Assembly (NCBI GenBank): GCA_913020705.1
Contig: CAJWBY010000120.1
Span: forward strand, 1 to 15,216
Direction: 5' to 3'
Length of the DNA: 15,216 nucleotides
Source: an uncultured Colwellia sp.
Lineage (GTDB): Bacteria; Pseudomonadota; Gammaproteobacteria; Enterobacterales; Alteromonadaceae
Position numbers and translations under genes: made by a program. Below the pieces are notes generated by a model. It did not search any database, was not told the origin of the DNA, and worked only from the letters and a program-made list of their open reading frames with translations. Below are positions 1-6,614 of this stretch, in pieces (the stretch's first letter is position 1; every line of letters begins with the position of its first letter).

Positions 1-176
1 AATTAAGCATATAAACCCGTTAAATTTGGGAAGACGATAATCTAGCTCACGTCTCATCAGCTATAACATTCATGAAATTCCTATGGAACTTTAGTGTCCC
101 TTGTTTAATTTCATAGTTACTCAGGTAACAAACAAACTTTAACGTAGCTCGTTTGTTTTGTTGCAGGATGAGCGAA
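1..176. other. non-coding flank downstream of the helicase gene
   Basis: No convincing gene is seen. The only longer open frame runs antisense into the helicase tail and has no ribosome site or recognisable product. A weak inverted repeat, AACAAAC at 131-137 and GTTTGTT at 151-157, lies just beyond the helicase stop. It could be a poor stem-loop at the transcript end, but it is A+T-rich and lacks a clear T-run. Confidence 0.5.
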
Positions 177-2228
177 TTACGGAGACTGATGACTCTCGAT
201 GTATGGAATAAAATTAACCAGCATAGTGAGTGACTGCTCGTTAGCTTCAATATTCTCGATCCTCCGCTTAACTCTCTGGTTTAAGTTAGTTAGTTCTGAT
301 TTGTGATAATCACTGCTTATACGTTCAATTTGCTCCTCACTCAAACCACCCAAGCCTTTTCTAGTGAAATGGCGGCTATGATTCCTTAATGCCACCTTGA
401 CACTATCCTCTTTCACTGGCTTATATTTTCTAATCAATTCTTGCTCACACTGGTTCAGATAGTCTGCTTCAGCCTGTGCTTTATCCGCCTCTATAGCCTT
501 TTCAGCCCTTACCATCTTTCGCTGTATATTCCTTGCAACATCTTCAATACTCGTTGTTTCTATCTCAAGCAAAATCTCTTTTATATCCGCGACTGTTAAG
601 TAACTTAATATTATTGTCGTATTTTTAGATGCTTCACTAAGCTTATTGCAATTAATGTAATGCCTTAGCTTCATATCTAACAGGCTTTCATCATTGAACA
701 CTAACTTGAGTTCGTCCAGTTCCCTAATTATCGTGGTGATGCCGCAGTCACAAATTAACACCTCTTTGTTATCCCTAATAACCACTTTATCCGTTAAATG
801 ATATTGATTACATTCGCCACATTCGATTGTTTCTAGTTCCTTCACGCCCTCGGTGGTATCGCCACACACGACGCATTTATAAACCCGTGTCACAATATTA
901 AACTGCTGCGTAAAGCTAAATAAATACGGTGGTTTCTCAACGCCACACGCTCTACATTGATGCTTGATTTTGCTTTGCTTTTTTTCTGGGGGTCTGACTG
1001 TGGCTAATGGATGTCCAAGCCTTTTTACGTTACCACCACAATCCAACAATAACGCGCTGTCTTTATCGGGGGATGTTCTGAGTATGCGCCCTACTATCTG
1101 CCGATATAATGATTTTGAGCCTATGGGGCGTGCGATAACTGCTGTTTCTACTTCAGGGATGTCTGTGCCGAAACTCACCATATTGACCGTGATGAGTAAT
1201 TGCACCTGCTTTTCTTTAAATTGCTTCAGCACTTCAAGTGGGGTTTTAATGTCCGAATGTAATACAAGGCACTCAAACCCTGCATCCTTATAGCCCGTTG
1301 CCAGTAATTCGCAATGATTGATACTTGAGGCAAATACGATGCACTGCCCTTTGATGCTTTCAGTTGTCGCATTAATCACACCCGCATTAAACATTTCACC
1401 ACTGGTCACACTTTCAATACTTTGATTTGTGAACCCAGCTTCTGACTTTGATGTCTTAAGCTTAGTATCATCCACTAAAATTGATTGCAGACATTTAACG
1501 GGGGCTAAATAGCCTTCATTAATAAACCAGTGGATATTAAACGGCTCTATAATTTTTGCGCTATGAAGTGGCGTACCATTAGAATTGAATGGTGTCCCAG
1601 TTAAACCGATCACCCGCCCCACATTCAGCAAGGGAATTAATTTAATGATTTGTTCGTAGGAGTAATGAATCTCATCGAACACAGCACAGTCATAAAACGT
1701 CAAGTCTGTCTTGCTCGTGTCTTTGACTCTGTTCTGTAGGGTTTGAAGGTTGCAGACAATGTGATCTGCATCCAAGTTAGCCGAATTACTTCCCTGCATA
1801 ATGCCAATCGAATCAATTTCACTTTCAAATACAGCTTTCGTTTGATGGCTCAGATTAATACGTGGTGTGATGAATAGCGTTTTATCAAACTCTTGTATCA
1901 ATGCCATAGCCGTTCTGGTCTTGCCTGTACCTGTAGGCATGGATAAAATCAGAAAGTCGTCTTTAGCTGCTCTTACTTGTTGCTTAATGTACACTTGGTA
2001 GGGTCTAAGCCCCATTTGTAGCCACCTGTAAGCCTCACCACTACGCACAGGGTTTTTCTCAACCTCAATATACCCCTTTTTAGCTAATCGCGCTGTTAGT
2101 GTCTCATTGCCTACAGAGTCAAACTCATGCGCATAGGCTTTAGTGCATAAGCCTGCATCGTCTGCCCTATCGTAGATTATCTTAGCCGCTGCTAACATGG
2201 CATAGTCTATTTTACTTATACTGCTCAT
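177..2228 (-). CDS. RadD-like superfamily 2 DEAD/DEAH helicase with two zinc-binding cysteine clusters
   Basis: ATP-dependent SF2 helicase, 683 aa. Visible motifs in order: LRPYQ near residue 74, Walker A MPTGTGKT (97-104), ITPR (motif Ia), DEIH (185-188), GLTGTPF (208-214), IVFASS before the second RecA lobe (297-302), FGTD (353-356) and the arginine finger QIVGRILR (377-384). Two cysteine clusters follow: C425/C428 with C452/C455, and C470/C473 with C493/C495. The C-terminal 120 residues are charged and likely coiled coil. The layout (SF2 core then CxxC ribbons) matches E. coli RadD/YejH and phage or plasmid relatives, which act in DNA repair and recombination intermediates; assignment to that exact role is inference. 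The ATG at 2228 is preceded by AAGGGG about 8 bases upstream, which supports the start. It sits with the resolvase and ardA on the same strand but about 830 bp away, so it probably has its own promoter. G+C is visibly higher than in the central genes. Confidence 0.88.
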   Translation of the reverse strand: MSSISKIDYAMLAAAKIIYDRADDAGLCTKAYAHEFDSVGNETLTARLAKKGYIEVEKNPVRSGEAYRWLQMGLRPYQVYIKQQVRAAKDDFLILSMPTGTGKTRTAMALIQEFDKTLFITPRINLSHQTKAVFESEIDSIGIMQGSNSANLDADHIVCNLQTLQNRVKDTSKTDLTFYDCAVFDEIHYSYEQIIKLIPLLNVGRVIGLTGTPFNSNGTPLHSAKIIEPFNIHWFINEGYLAPVKCLQSILVDDTKLKTSKSEAGFTNQSIESVTSGEMFNAGVINATTESIKGQCIVFASSINHCELLATGYKDAGFECLVLHSDIKTPLEVLKQFKEKQVQLLITVNMVSFGTDIPEVETAVIARPIGSKSLYRQIVGRILRTSPDKDSALLLDCGGNVKRLGHPLATVRPPEKKQSKIKHQCRACGVEKPPYLFSFTQQFNIVTRVYKCVVCGDTTEGVKELETIECGECNQYHLTDKVVIRDNKEVLICDCGITTIIRELDELKLVFNDESLLDMKLRHYINCNKLSEASKNTTIILSYLTVADIKEILLEIETTSIEDVARNIQRKMVRAEKAIEADKAQAEADYLNQCEQELIRKYKPVKEDSVKVALRNHSRHFTRKGLGGLSEEQIERISSDYHKSELTNLNQRVKRRIENIEANEQSLTMLVNFIPYIESHQSP

Positions 2229-2316
2229 ACTGCTACCCCTTGTGCGTACTCAAGCTGATTGCCGAACTGATGTGTGAATACTTTTATAGGCACAAAATTA
2301 TGCCACTTAATGAGTT

Positions 2317-2338
2317 AAGATATTTCCTGCCATATCTT
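2317..2338. repeat. inverted repeat upstream of the helicase gene
   Basis: AAGATAT and ATATCTT form a perfect 7-bp inverted repeat around an 8-base spacer, about 90-110 bp upstream of the helicase start. A second, shorter pair (GGCA at 2289-2292, TGCC at 2301-2304) lies between it and the gene. Position and symmetry fit an operator, but no regulator gene is recognisable nearby, so function is inference. Confidence 0.35.
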
Positions 2339-2517
2339 CTTGCATGATCTAACATACAGATAAGAAAAGTCAATTCAAACAAAATAATTATCTCATAATA
2401 CCTTTGATAAACCCCATCCATAGAGTGACTTTACCTATTTACGCACTAATGTTAGTTAATTTCTCAAAAAACATTGGTGGTCACTTGTCTTTCAAATAAG
2501 TTGCAGATTGATATTGC

Positions 2518-2760
2518 TCAAAAAATACGACCAATTGCATTAGATAGGCTGCTAAGGAAAATGTCTTGAATATTTTCGGTTTTTTCCTCATGGTATTTTT
2601 TAATTATCTCACAAAACTTTAGATTGAAATTTATAGCCACCACCTCAAATTCTTCAACAGAACGTAGGGTGCAATTAACCAAACGTCATTCAAGTTCCAT
2701 AGGGTTAATGCCCTCTAAAATTCATCCATTACTTCGCTGCTGATGAAAACACTCTATAGG
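2518..2760 (-). pseudogene. decayed reading frame, possibly transposase and/or ardA-like remnant
   Basis: Read on the minus strand in one frame, 2760 to 2518 gives about 80 codons interrupted by two TGA stops. The first part (2689-2760) reads IECFHQQR, then INPMELE, loosely like the C-terminal IExFxxxRxxxxLxG..P..xE signature of IS3-type transposases. The second part runs 55 codons with no ATG and reads RLVN then SVEEFEV, recalling RLHN and PVEEFEI in the nearby ArdA, with a shared exact 16-bp DNA match. Neither identity is secure. It may be a scar of an insertion or of a duplicated ardA-like gene. Confidence 0.28.
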
Positions 2761-2809
2761 GATGATTAACTCTAACATCCACTAAAATATTTTACATTAT
2801 TTCTATAAA

Positions 2810-2828
2810 AATATATTATTAATATATT
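2810..2828. repeat. A+T-only near-perfect palindrome
   Basis: AATATATTA and TAATATATT flank a single T, giving 9-bp arms in the A+T tract downstream of the resolvase gene. It may be a resolvase or regulator site, or only a chance palindrome in very A+T-rich DNA. Confidence 0.3.
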
Positions 2829-3058
2829 GACTTTAATAAAGTAAACATATTAATTTTTTGATTAATACAAGCTGCTAATTTTAAATTAATTTTATTTTAA
2901 TTTGATTAATTTATGATGTTCTTACTGCGATTTAAATTAAATTTTTAGTCATAAAATGCTTTAATAAAATTATGATGAACTCACTTTTAATGAAAATTTC
3001 TGAATTATGTGTGTTTCAGCCGTAGCTCACAGAGAACCGAGAATATGAACAATCCTAG

Positions 3059-3730
3059 CTATTTGGACTTACTTATTTTTAGCACATTAGAAACAGTGGC
3101 GGCATACCATTTGCCACCTCGCCTAGTGTTTACACCAATTTTATTAAGTTCAGTTGCTACAGCAGACATAGATAATCCTTTATCCCTGTAGCTATTAATA
3201 ACACCCAGTACATTATTAGCAAACTCCTTTGCTAACCGACTGTTAGTGATATTACTAAGCCGTCTAGCTTCATTTAAGTTCGTAGGGTTACCAAGCTTAA
3301 CCCCATTGCTTTTTAACGCTTGTAAAGCGGCTGAGGTTCTCTGACTAATCAATTCCCGTTCTTTTTCTGAAAGTGCAGCATAAAGATGTAGAGTAAAAGG
3401 GTCAGCATCTTTTCCCAACTGAGCCACAATAAAATTTACTTTTTTAGCCATTAATCCTGATATAAAAGCAACATCTCGTCCTAACCTATCTAATTTGCTA
3501 ACAATCAAATAGCAATTTTCCTTTTTGGCTAACGCTAGTGCTTCAGCTAATACAGGACGTTTAGTCAAAGCATCCACACCTTTCCCTGTTTCAACCTCTG
3601 AGAATGCTTTTATAAGCGTAATCTCTTCATTTTTACAAAATACCTCAATATCATTCAACTGAGCTTGTAACCCCAAACCAGATTTCCCTTGTTCCCTTGT
3701 AGACACTCTTGTGTAGCTAATGGCTTGCAT
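3059..3730 (-). CDS. small serine recombinase (resolvase/invertase family)
   Basis: Site-specific recombinase of 223 aa that would cut and rejoin DNA through a serine-DNA link, as resolvases of plasmids and transposons do. The catalytic domain is complete: YTRVS with R8 and the nucleophile S10, SKLDRLGRD (78-86) with D81, R82 and R85, and [12 protein letters not shown] (121-132) with the helix E arginines. A C-terminal helix-turn-helix follows (about 185-218, [16 protein letters not shown]). I place the start at 3730 because AGAGG lies about 8 bases upstream and the protein then begins [10 protein letters not shown], as usual in the family; an ATG at 3775 would add 15 atypical residues and has a poor ribosome site. 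It lies downstream of ardA on the same strand with a 167-bp A+T-rich gap between, where its recombination site might be. It could resolve element multimers or move the element; which is not visible. Confidence 0.92.
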   Translation of the reverse strand: MQAISYTRVSTREQGKSGLGLQAQLNDIEVFCKNEEITLIKAFSEVETGKGVDALTKRPVLAEALALAKKENCYLIVSKLDRLGRDVAFISGLMAKKVNFIVAQLGKDADPFTLHLYAALSEKERELISQRTSAALQALKSNGVKLGNPTNLNEARRLSNITNSRLAKEFANNVLGVINSYRDKGLSMSAVATELNKIGVNTRRGGKWYAATVSNVLKISKSK

Positions 3731-3897
3731 AAATTGAACCTCTAATGAATTTTTAAAAGGGTTATAAACGGGCATTTACAACCCATATTAATTGTTGTTA
3801 AAAAAAAATTAATAAATAGCTAATATTATAAAAAATATATTTAATAACATTGACTTATATTATTTTTAATCATTTATTTCTCAATTTTATGTATTAA

Positions 3898-4407
3898 TTA
3901 GAATCCAAAACAGACATAATTTGTATTTTGATAGCTAAATTTATCAATCTCACCATTGATTACTAAATCTTGTGCATAAGCCTCATAGTCAAAGTAACGT
4001 TGCACAACAATATTTGCATTATCAAATAAATCTATATCATCAACATAATTATAGATGTACTCCATCAAGCTACTATCGCTTAATTCTCCTTCGTCATCCA
4101 GTTTATCAAGTCCTTGTATCAAGGTATCACCTAATACTTCACAACGATAGCAAAGTTTAATTTGTTGTTCAGTTGATAAGGATTCCACTCTTTCAAACCA
4201 AATCTTTAAATTACATTGGTTGATACAGCAAGCATCAAAGAGTTGGTACAAATTACCATCAATAAATTGAATTTCAAATTCTTCAACAGGTTGACCATAG
4301 CTATTATGTAGTCTGTTAGATTTTTCTATATATTGCTCATAGCTATCAAAGTAAAAACCATTTGAACTAGTGTCATAAGGGGTTGCGTGTAATTGAGTCA
4401 TGTTCAT
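3898..4407 (-). CDS. ardA: ArdA-type antirestriction protein
   Basis: Acidic 169-aa protein of the ArdA family, DNA mimics that bind and block type I restriction-modification enzymes and so protect incoming plasmids or transposons. Recognition rests on the N-terminal ATPYDTSSNGFYFDSYEQY, the segment PVEEFEIQFIDG (about 41-52), and the C-terminal YFDYEAYAQDL (about 138-148), which match the family signature blocks in the right order. Acidic residues are strongly in excess, notably LDKLDDEGELSD and YNYVDDIDLFD. Length fits the family. Two start codons are close (4407 and 4401, MNMTQ); neither has a strong Shine-Dalgarno, so the start is approximate. It is transcribed away from the replication gene at 4678, and its promoter must lie within the intervening 270 bp. 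Such a gene near a replication initiator is typical of mobile DNA. Cysteines are unusually frequent for an ArdA (C60, C61, C65, C81, C84, C167 approximately). Confidence 0.88.
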   Translation of the reverse strand: MNMTQLHATPYDTSSNGFYFDSYEQYIEKSNRLHNSYGQPVEEFEIQFIDGNLYQLFDACCINQCNLKIWFERVESLSTEQQIKLCYRCEVLGDTLIQGLDKLDDEGELSDSSLMEYIYNYVDDIDLFDNANIVVQRYFDYEAYAQDLVINGEIDKFSYQNTNYVCFGF

Positions 4408-4505
4408 TCATATCATATTGCTATTAAAATAAGAACCCTTTAAATCCCTCTACAAGAGTTTAAAAAATATTTTTAAAAAAAGTAAAAAAAGTGACTAATT
4501 TTAGA

Positions 4506-4540
4506 CCGCCACTAGGGGGTTTAACCCCCTATAACGGTGG
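4506..4540. repeat. strong GC-rich hairpin between ardA and rep (candidate origin structure)
   Basis: AGGGGG (4514-4519) and CCCCCT (4525-4530) pair around TTTAA, and outer arms CCGCC (4506-4510) and GGTGG (4536-4540) extend the stem with one G-T pair and small bulges. It is the most G+C-rich spot in a very A+T-rich gap. There is no T-run, so it is not a normal terminator. Its place just upstream of a rolling-circle rep gene makes a double- or single-strand origin hairpin plausible. I found no pC194-type nick consensus in it. Confidence 0.5.
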
Positions 4541-4588
4541 AGGGTTAATATTTAAAATTTTTCTATCAAAATTATTGAAAATAGCTAT

Positions 4589-4617
4589 TTGACGTTAAAA
4601 AAAAGCTTATTTTTTAT
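4589..4617 (+). promoter_or_regulatory. candidate sigma-70 promoter of rep
   Basis: TTGACG (4589-4594) matches the -35 box in five of six bases. A 17-base A-rich spacer leads to TTTTAT (4612-4617), a weak -10 box. The rep start is about 60 bp further on. A small stem-loop, TTCCC with GGGAA (4627-4643), follows in the untranslated leader and might affect translation. Confidence 0.4.
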
Positions 4618-4626
4618 TAGTAAGCC

Positions 4627-4643
4627 TTCCCAGTTGAAGGGAA
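4627..4643 (+). repeat. small hairpin in the rep leader
   Basis: TTCCC and GGGAA form a 5-bp stem around a 7-base loop, 34 bp before the rep start codon. Initiator genes are often regulated in the leader, so control of Rep synthesis is possible. The stem is short and this is only a suggestion. Confidence 0.3.
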
Positions 4644-4677
4644 AATTATTCAAACTAATAAATAATAGGTAAAACTA

Positions 4678-5628
4678 ATGACTTATAATGCTAAAGAAGT
4701 TTTTGAAGAATTAAAGCATCAATCAAAAATAATAAGAAAAATACTTTATAGTCAAGGTGATTTATATATACCAGACATAAAAAAATTAAAATTATGTATT
4801 GATTCCACTAGAGTTATCGATAATAAAATAGTGTCTAAAATGAATAGTTGTGGGAAATGGTATTGTTCAAGGTGTGATTATCAAAAATCAAGAATAGTAT
4901 TCTCTCAATCTTTTCAATTAATAAAAAAATTAAATAATTTAGAAGTAATGCCTATTGTTAAATTAGTAACCCTTAAAATACCTAAGGTTTATATTGATAA
5001 TTTCATTGACGATAAGAAGTATTTGAAAAAATGTTACTATAAATTGTTAAAAACAAAAATGTATAAAAACAACAATATTTGTATTACATTTGAAAATATG
5101 ATGTTAGGGGCAAGTGTTTATCATCATGTATTATTCAACACACTAAAAGGTGAAGAGCTATTAATAGGCAATCACTTACACATTATTATGTTTATGAAAC
5201 CTAGCATAGCTTCCCACGGTTCAATTACTCACACTATGCTAGAAAAAGCATGGTTTGATATTATAAGTTATGATAAATCACTTAATCATGGATCTAACAA
5301 AGCGTCTGTTGATATTAGAACAGTTACGTTAAATGAGCTACCTAATGTATATTTTTATTGCATTAAAAAAGTAAAATTTAACTCATTGTATTCTAATAGT
5401 GGAAAATTAATAAAATTACTGGATATAATAAAAGGAAAACAATTTTATTCACACAGTGGTATTATAAAAGATTTTAGATTAGAAATTAAAGAAGAATATC
5501 GTATTTTAATTAAGGAATTTAAAAAGAAACAAGATGAAGAACGTGGTTACTATTTAGACCTAACTTTTTTAGACCTAACTTTTGATGAAAGGTATGAAAC
5601 TATTAAACAACAACAGCCCCCACTTTAA
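4678..5628 (+). CDS. rep: rolling-circle replication initiator, HUH endonuclease (Rep_1-like)
   Basis: 316-aa protein that would nick one strand at a plasmid origin, stay attached through tyrosine and start rolling-circle replication. The metal-binding HUH motif is HLHIIMF (H166, H168). The likely nucleophile is Y227 in VYFYCIKK, with K230 in the YxxK spacing of the Rep_1 (pC194/pUB110-type) family. An N-terminal cysteine group, C40, C58, C63 and C66, with WYCSRCDYQKSR, matches the putative zinc-binding block of the same family. AGG lies about 8 bases before the ATG. The C-terminal tail is lysine-rich and contains a perfect in-frame 15-bp tandem duplication (LDLTF twice). The gene is among the most A+T-rich in the window. 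It is the first gene of the plus-strand block and faces away from ardA. Overall similarity to well-known Reps is limited to the motifs, so it is a divergent member. Confidence 0.82.
   Translation: MTYNAKEVFEELKHQSKIIRKILYSQGDLYIPDIKKLKLCIDSTRVIDNKIVSKMNSCGKWYCSRCDYQKSRIVFSQSFQLIKKLNNLEVMPIVKLVTLKIPKVYIDNFIDDKKYLKKCYYKLLKTKMYKNNNICITFENMMLGASVYHHVLFNTLKGEELLIGNHLHIIMFMKPSIASHGSITHTMLEKAWFDIISYDKSLNHGSNKASVDIRTVTLNELPNVYFYCIKKVKFNSLYSNSGKLIKLLDIIKGKQFYSHSGIIKDFRLEIKEEYRILIKEFKKKQDEERGYYLDLTFLDLTFDERYETIKQQQPPL
5554..5583 (+). repeat. perfect 15-bp tandem duplication inside rep
   Basis: TTAGACCTAACTTTT occurs twice head to tail. It adds five residues (LDLTF LDLTF) without breaking the frame, close to the C-terminus of Rep, and looks recent because the copies are identical. 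Confidence 0.85.
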
Positions 5629-6100
5629 TTGTTAATAACTTTTTAATAATAAACTAACTCAATACTTCCTACATAGCTTCTATAACAACCTCTACAGCTC
5701 TAATAGCTCTATCAAACTCGTATGGTAGCTACATCAACTATTCTAATAATACTACCCTCTACTCATGTTTATTCATGTTATATCATCAAATAGCTTTGAT
5801 GACATAGCTATACTTTCCAAATAATTATCTCATTGTTCTGAAATTAAGACTCTTCAAGAGAATAATTAAGAATAGTTGTCTAACTTGTAAATAATTGATA
5901 TTACTCAACTAACATTTATTTAACAAATACTCTCTAATTCAAACTCTTCAAAGCTGACTAAAAGGGTTCATAACGCTAGAGTTTAAATAAAATATATAAA
6001 TTTCAACTCATTCAAGTGAATCCACCTCAAATATTCTTAGAAATTGAGGATGAATAATCTAATAATGAAATTGAATACTATACATTACAGGAAATCAATA
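5629..6100. other. non-coding gap after rep with AGCT-rich motifs and a hairpin
   Basis: No gene is seen in these 470 bp. Between 5674 and 5810 the core TAGCT or CAGCT occurs six times, including two adjacent 9-mers CAGCTCTAA and TAGCTCTAT (5695-5712). A perfect hairpin lies at 5783-5802. Further on ACTCTTCAA occurs twice. The clustering is iteron-like and could be an origin or regulator-binding area, but spacing is irregular. No clear terminator follows rep. Confidence 0.45.
5783..5802. repeat. perfect 8-bp stem-loop
   Basis: TCATCAAA and TTTGATGA are exact complements around the tetraloop TAGC. It lies about 155 bp after the rep stop within the AGCT-rich stretch. There is no T-run after it, so it may be a binding or origin structure, or a weak transcript end. 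Confidence 0.5.
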
Positions 6101-6499
6101 ATGTTAAAAGAATATAGAAAAGTTAGACAACACACTGGGGAACCAAACAAACGTTGGTTTGCTAATAATTACTTTGATCTCATCATCTGGGAATCTAAAC
6201 CAAATGTTATTCAAATTTTTCATTTATGCTATGAAAAACATAAAAATGAAAAGGTTCTCACTTGGTCTAGTCAAAATGGATTTAAACACTTTGGTATAGA
6301 TGATGGTGAAACTATTGAAAGGGAATACAAAATGACTCCCATCCTCGTTGATGATAATGGAGTACCAAATATTAAAATATTAATAGATAAATTTACTCAA
6401 TCAACAGGCGATATTGAGGAAAAAATATCAAATTTTATTATTAAGAAACTTAGTGATTATGAAAATAGTGATGCTAGGTCAATAATTAATGATCAATGA
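6101..6499 (+). CDS. small conserved protein of unknown function
   Basis: 132-aa soluble protein with no signal peptide or membrane segment. It begins MLKEYRKVRQHTGEPNKRWF and contains NYFDLIIWE, IFHLCYEK, LTWSS and YKMTPILVDD. From memory these blocks resemble a widespread family of small hypothetical proteins in proteobacteria (pattern RxxGEPxRRWFxDxYFDLIVW, FQLCYDK, ALTW, KMTPILV); I know no function for it. I chose the start at 6101 because CAGGA sits 8 bases upstream and family proteins start at this point; upstream ATGs at 6050 and 6065 lack a suitable site. The stop falls within a 7-bp triplet repeat. The next gene, terD-like, follows after about 115 bp and has its own promoter, so the two need not form an operon. 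Confidence 0.7.
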   Translation: MLKEYRKVRQHTGEPNKRWFANNYFDLIIWESKPNVIQIFHLCYEKHKNEKVLTWSSQNGFKHFGIDDGETIEREYKMTPILVDDNGVPNIKILIDKFTQSTGDIEEKISNFIIKKLSDYENSDARSIINDQ

Positions 6500-6510
6500 T
6501 CAATGATCAA
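6488..6510 (+). repeat. 7-bp tandem repeat, three copies, over a stop codon
   Basis: AATGATC is repeated three times head to tail and followed by AA. The stop codon of the preceding gene (TGA 6497-6499) lies inside it, so slippage here would change the C-terminus by a few residues. Confidence 0.8.
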
Positions 6511-6557
6511 TAAAATTGAGATTTTAGATAAATATTAACTTTTTGTATTTAAAATAC

Positions 6558-6586
6558 TTTACCTTTATGAATAACAAAGCTATAAT
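6558..6586 (+). promoter_or_regulatory. sigma-70-type promoter of the TerD-TerA gene
   Basis: TTTACC (-35, four of six matches) is separated by exactly 17 bases from a perfect TATAAT. Transcription would start near 6593, giving a leader of about 22 bases before the ATG at 6615. This is the best promoter match noted in the window. Confidence 0.55.
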
Positions 6587-6614
6587 TAAAACTTAATTTA
6601 AATGAGTTAATTTT

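Larger units (their letters stand above)
2229..3058. other. non-coding gap with decayed reading frame and A+T-rich half
   Basis: This 830-bp gap has no intact gene. The part next to the helicase holds likely control sequences (inverted repeat at 2317-2338; GGCA/TGCC arms at 2289-2304). The middle (2518-2760) contains a broken minus-strand frame described separately. The part from about 2770 to 3000 is almost pure A+T with a near-perfect palindrome at 2810-2828. Such a tract could hold recombinase sites or a promoter, but nothing in it is decisive. Confidence 0.6.

Noticed and set aside
186..205. CTGATGA word recalling a hammerhead ribozyme core
   Set aside because: The required GAAA and flanking stems are absent, and it lies at the helicase gene end.
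47..250. 67-codon minus-strand open frame at the left edge
   Set aside because: It overlaps the helicase tail in another frame and has no ribosome site or family resemblance.
964..1293. 109-codon plus-strand open frame inside the helicase gene
   Set aside because: It lies opposite conserved helicase motifs and has no recognisable product.
3731..3897. Resolvase res site in the gap upstream of the recombinase
   Set aside because: The DNA is A+T-rich with chance palindromes, but no set of paired 12-bp arms could be made out.
4408..4677. pC194/pUB110-type nick consensus (CTTATCTTGATA-like)
   Set aside because: Searched by eye in the gap and around rep; no convincing match, so no nick site is called.
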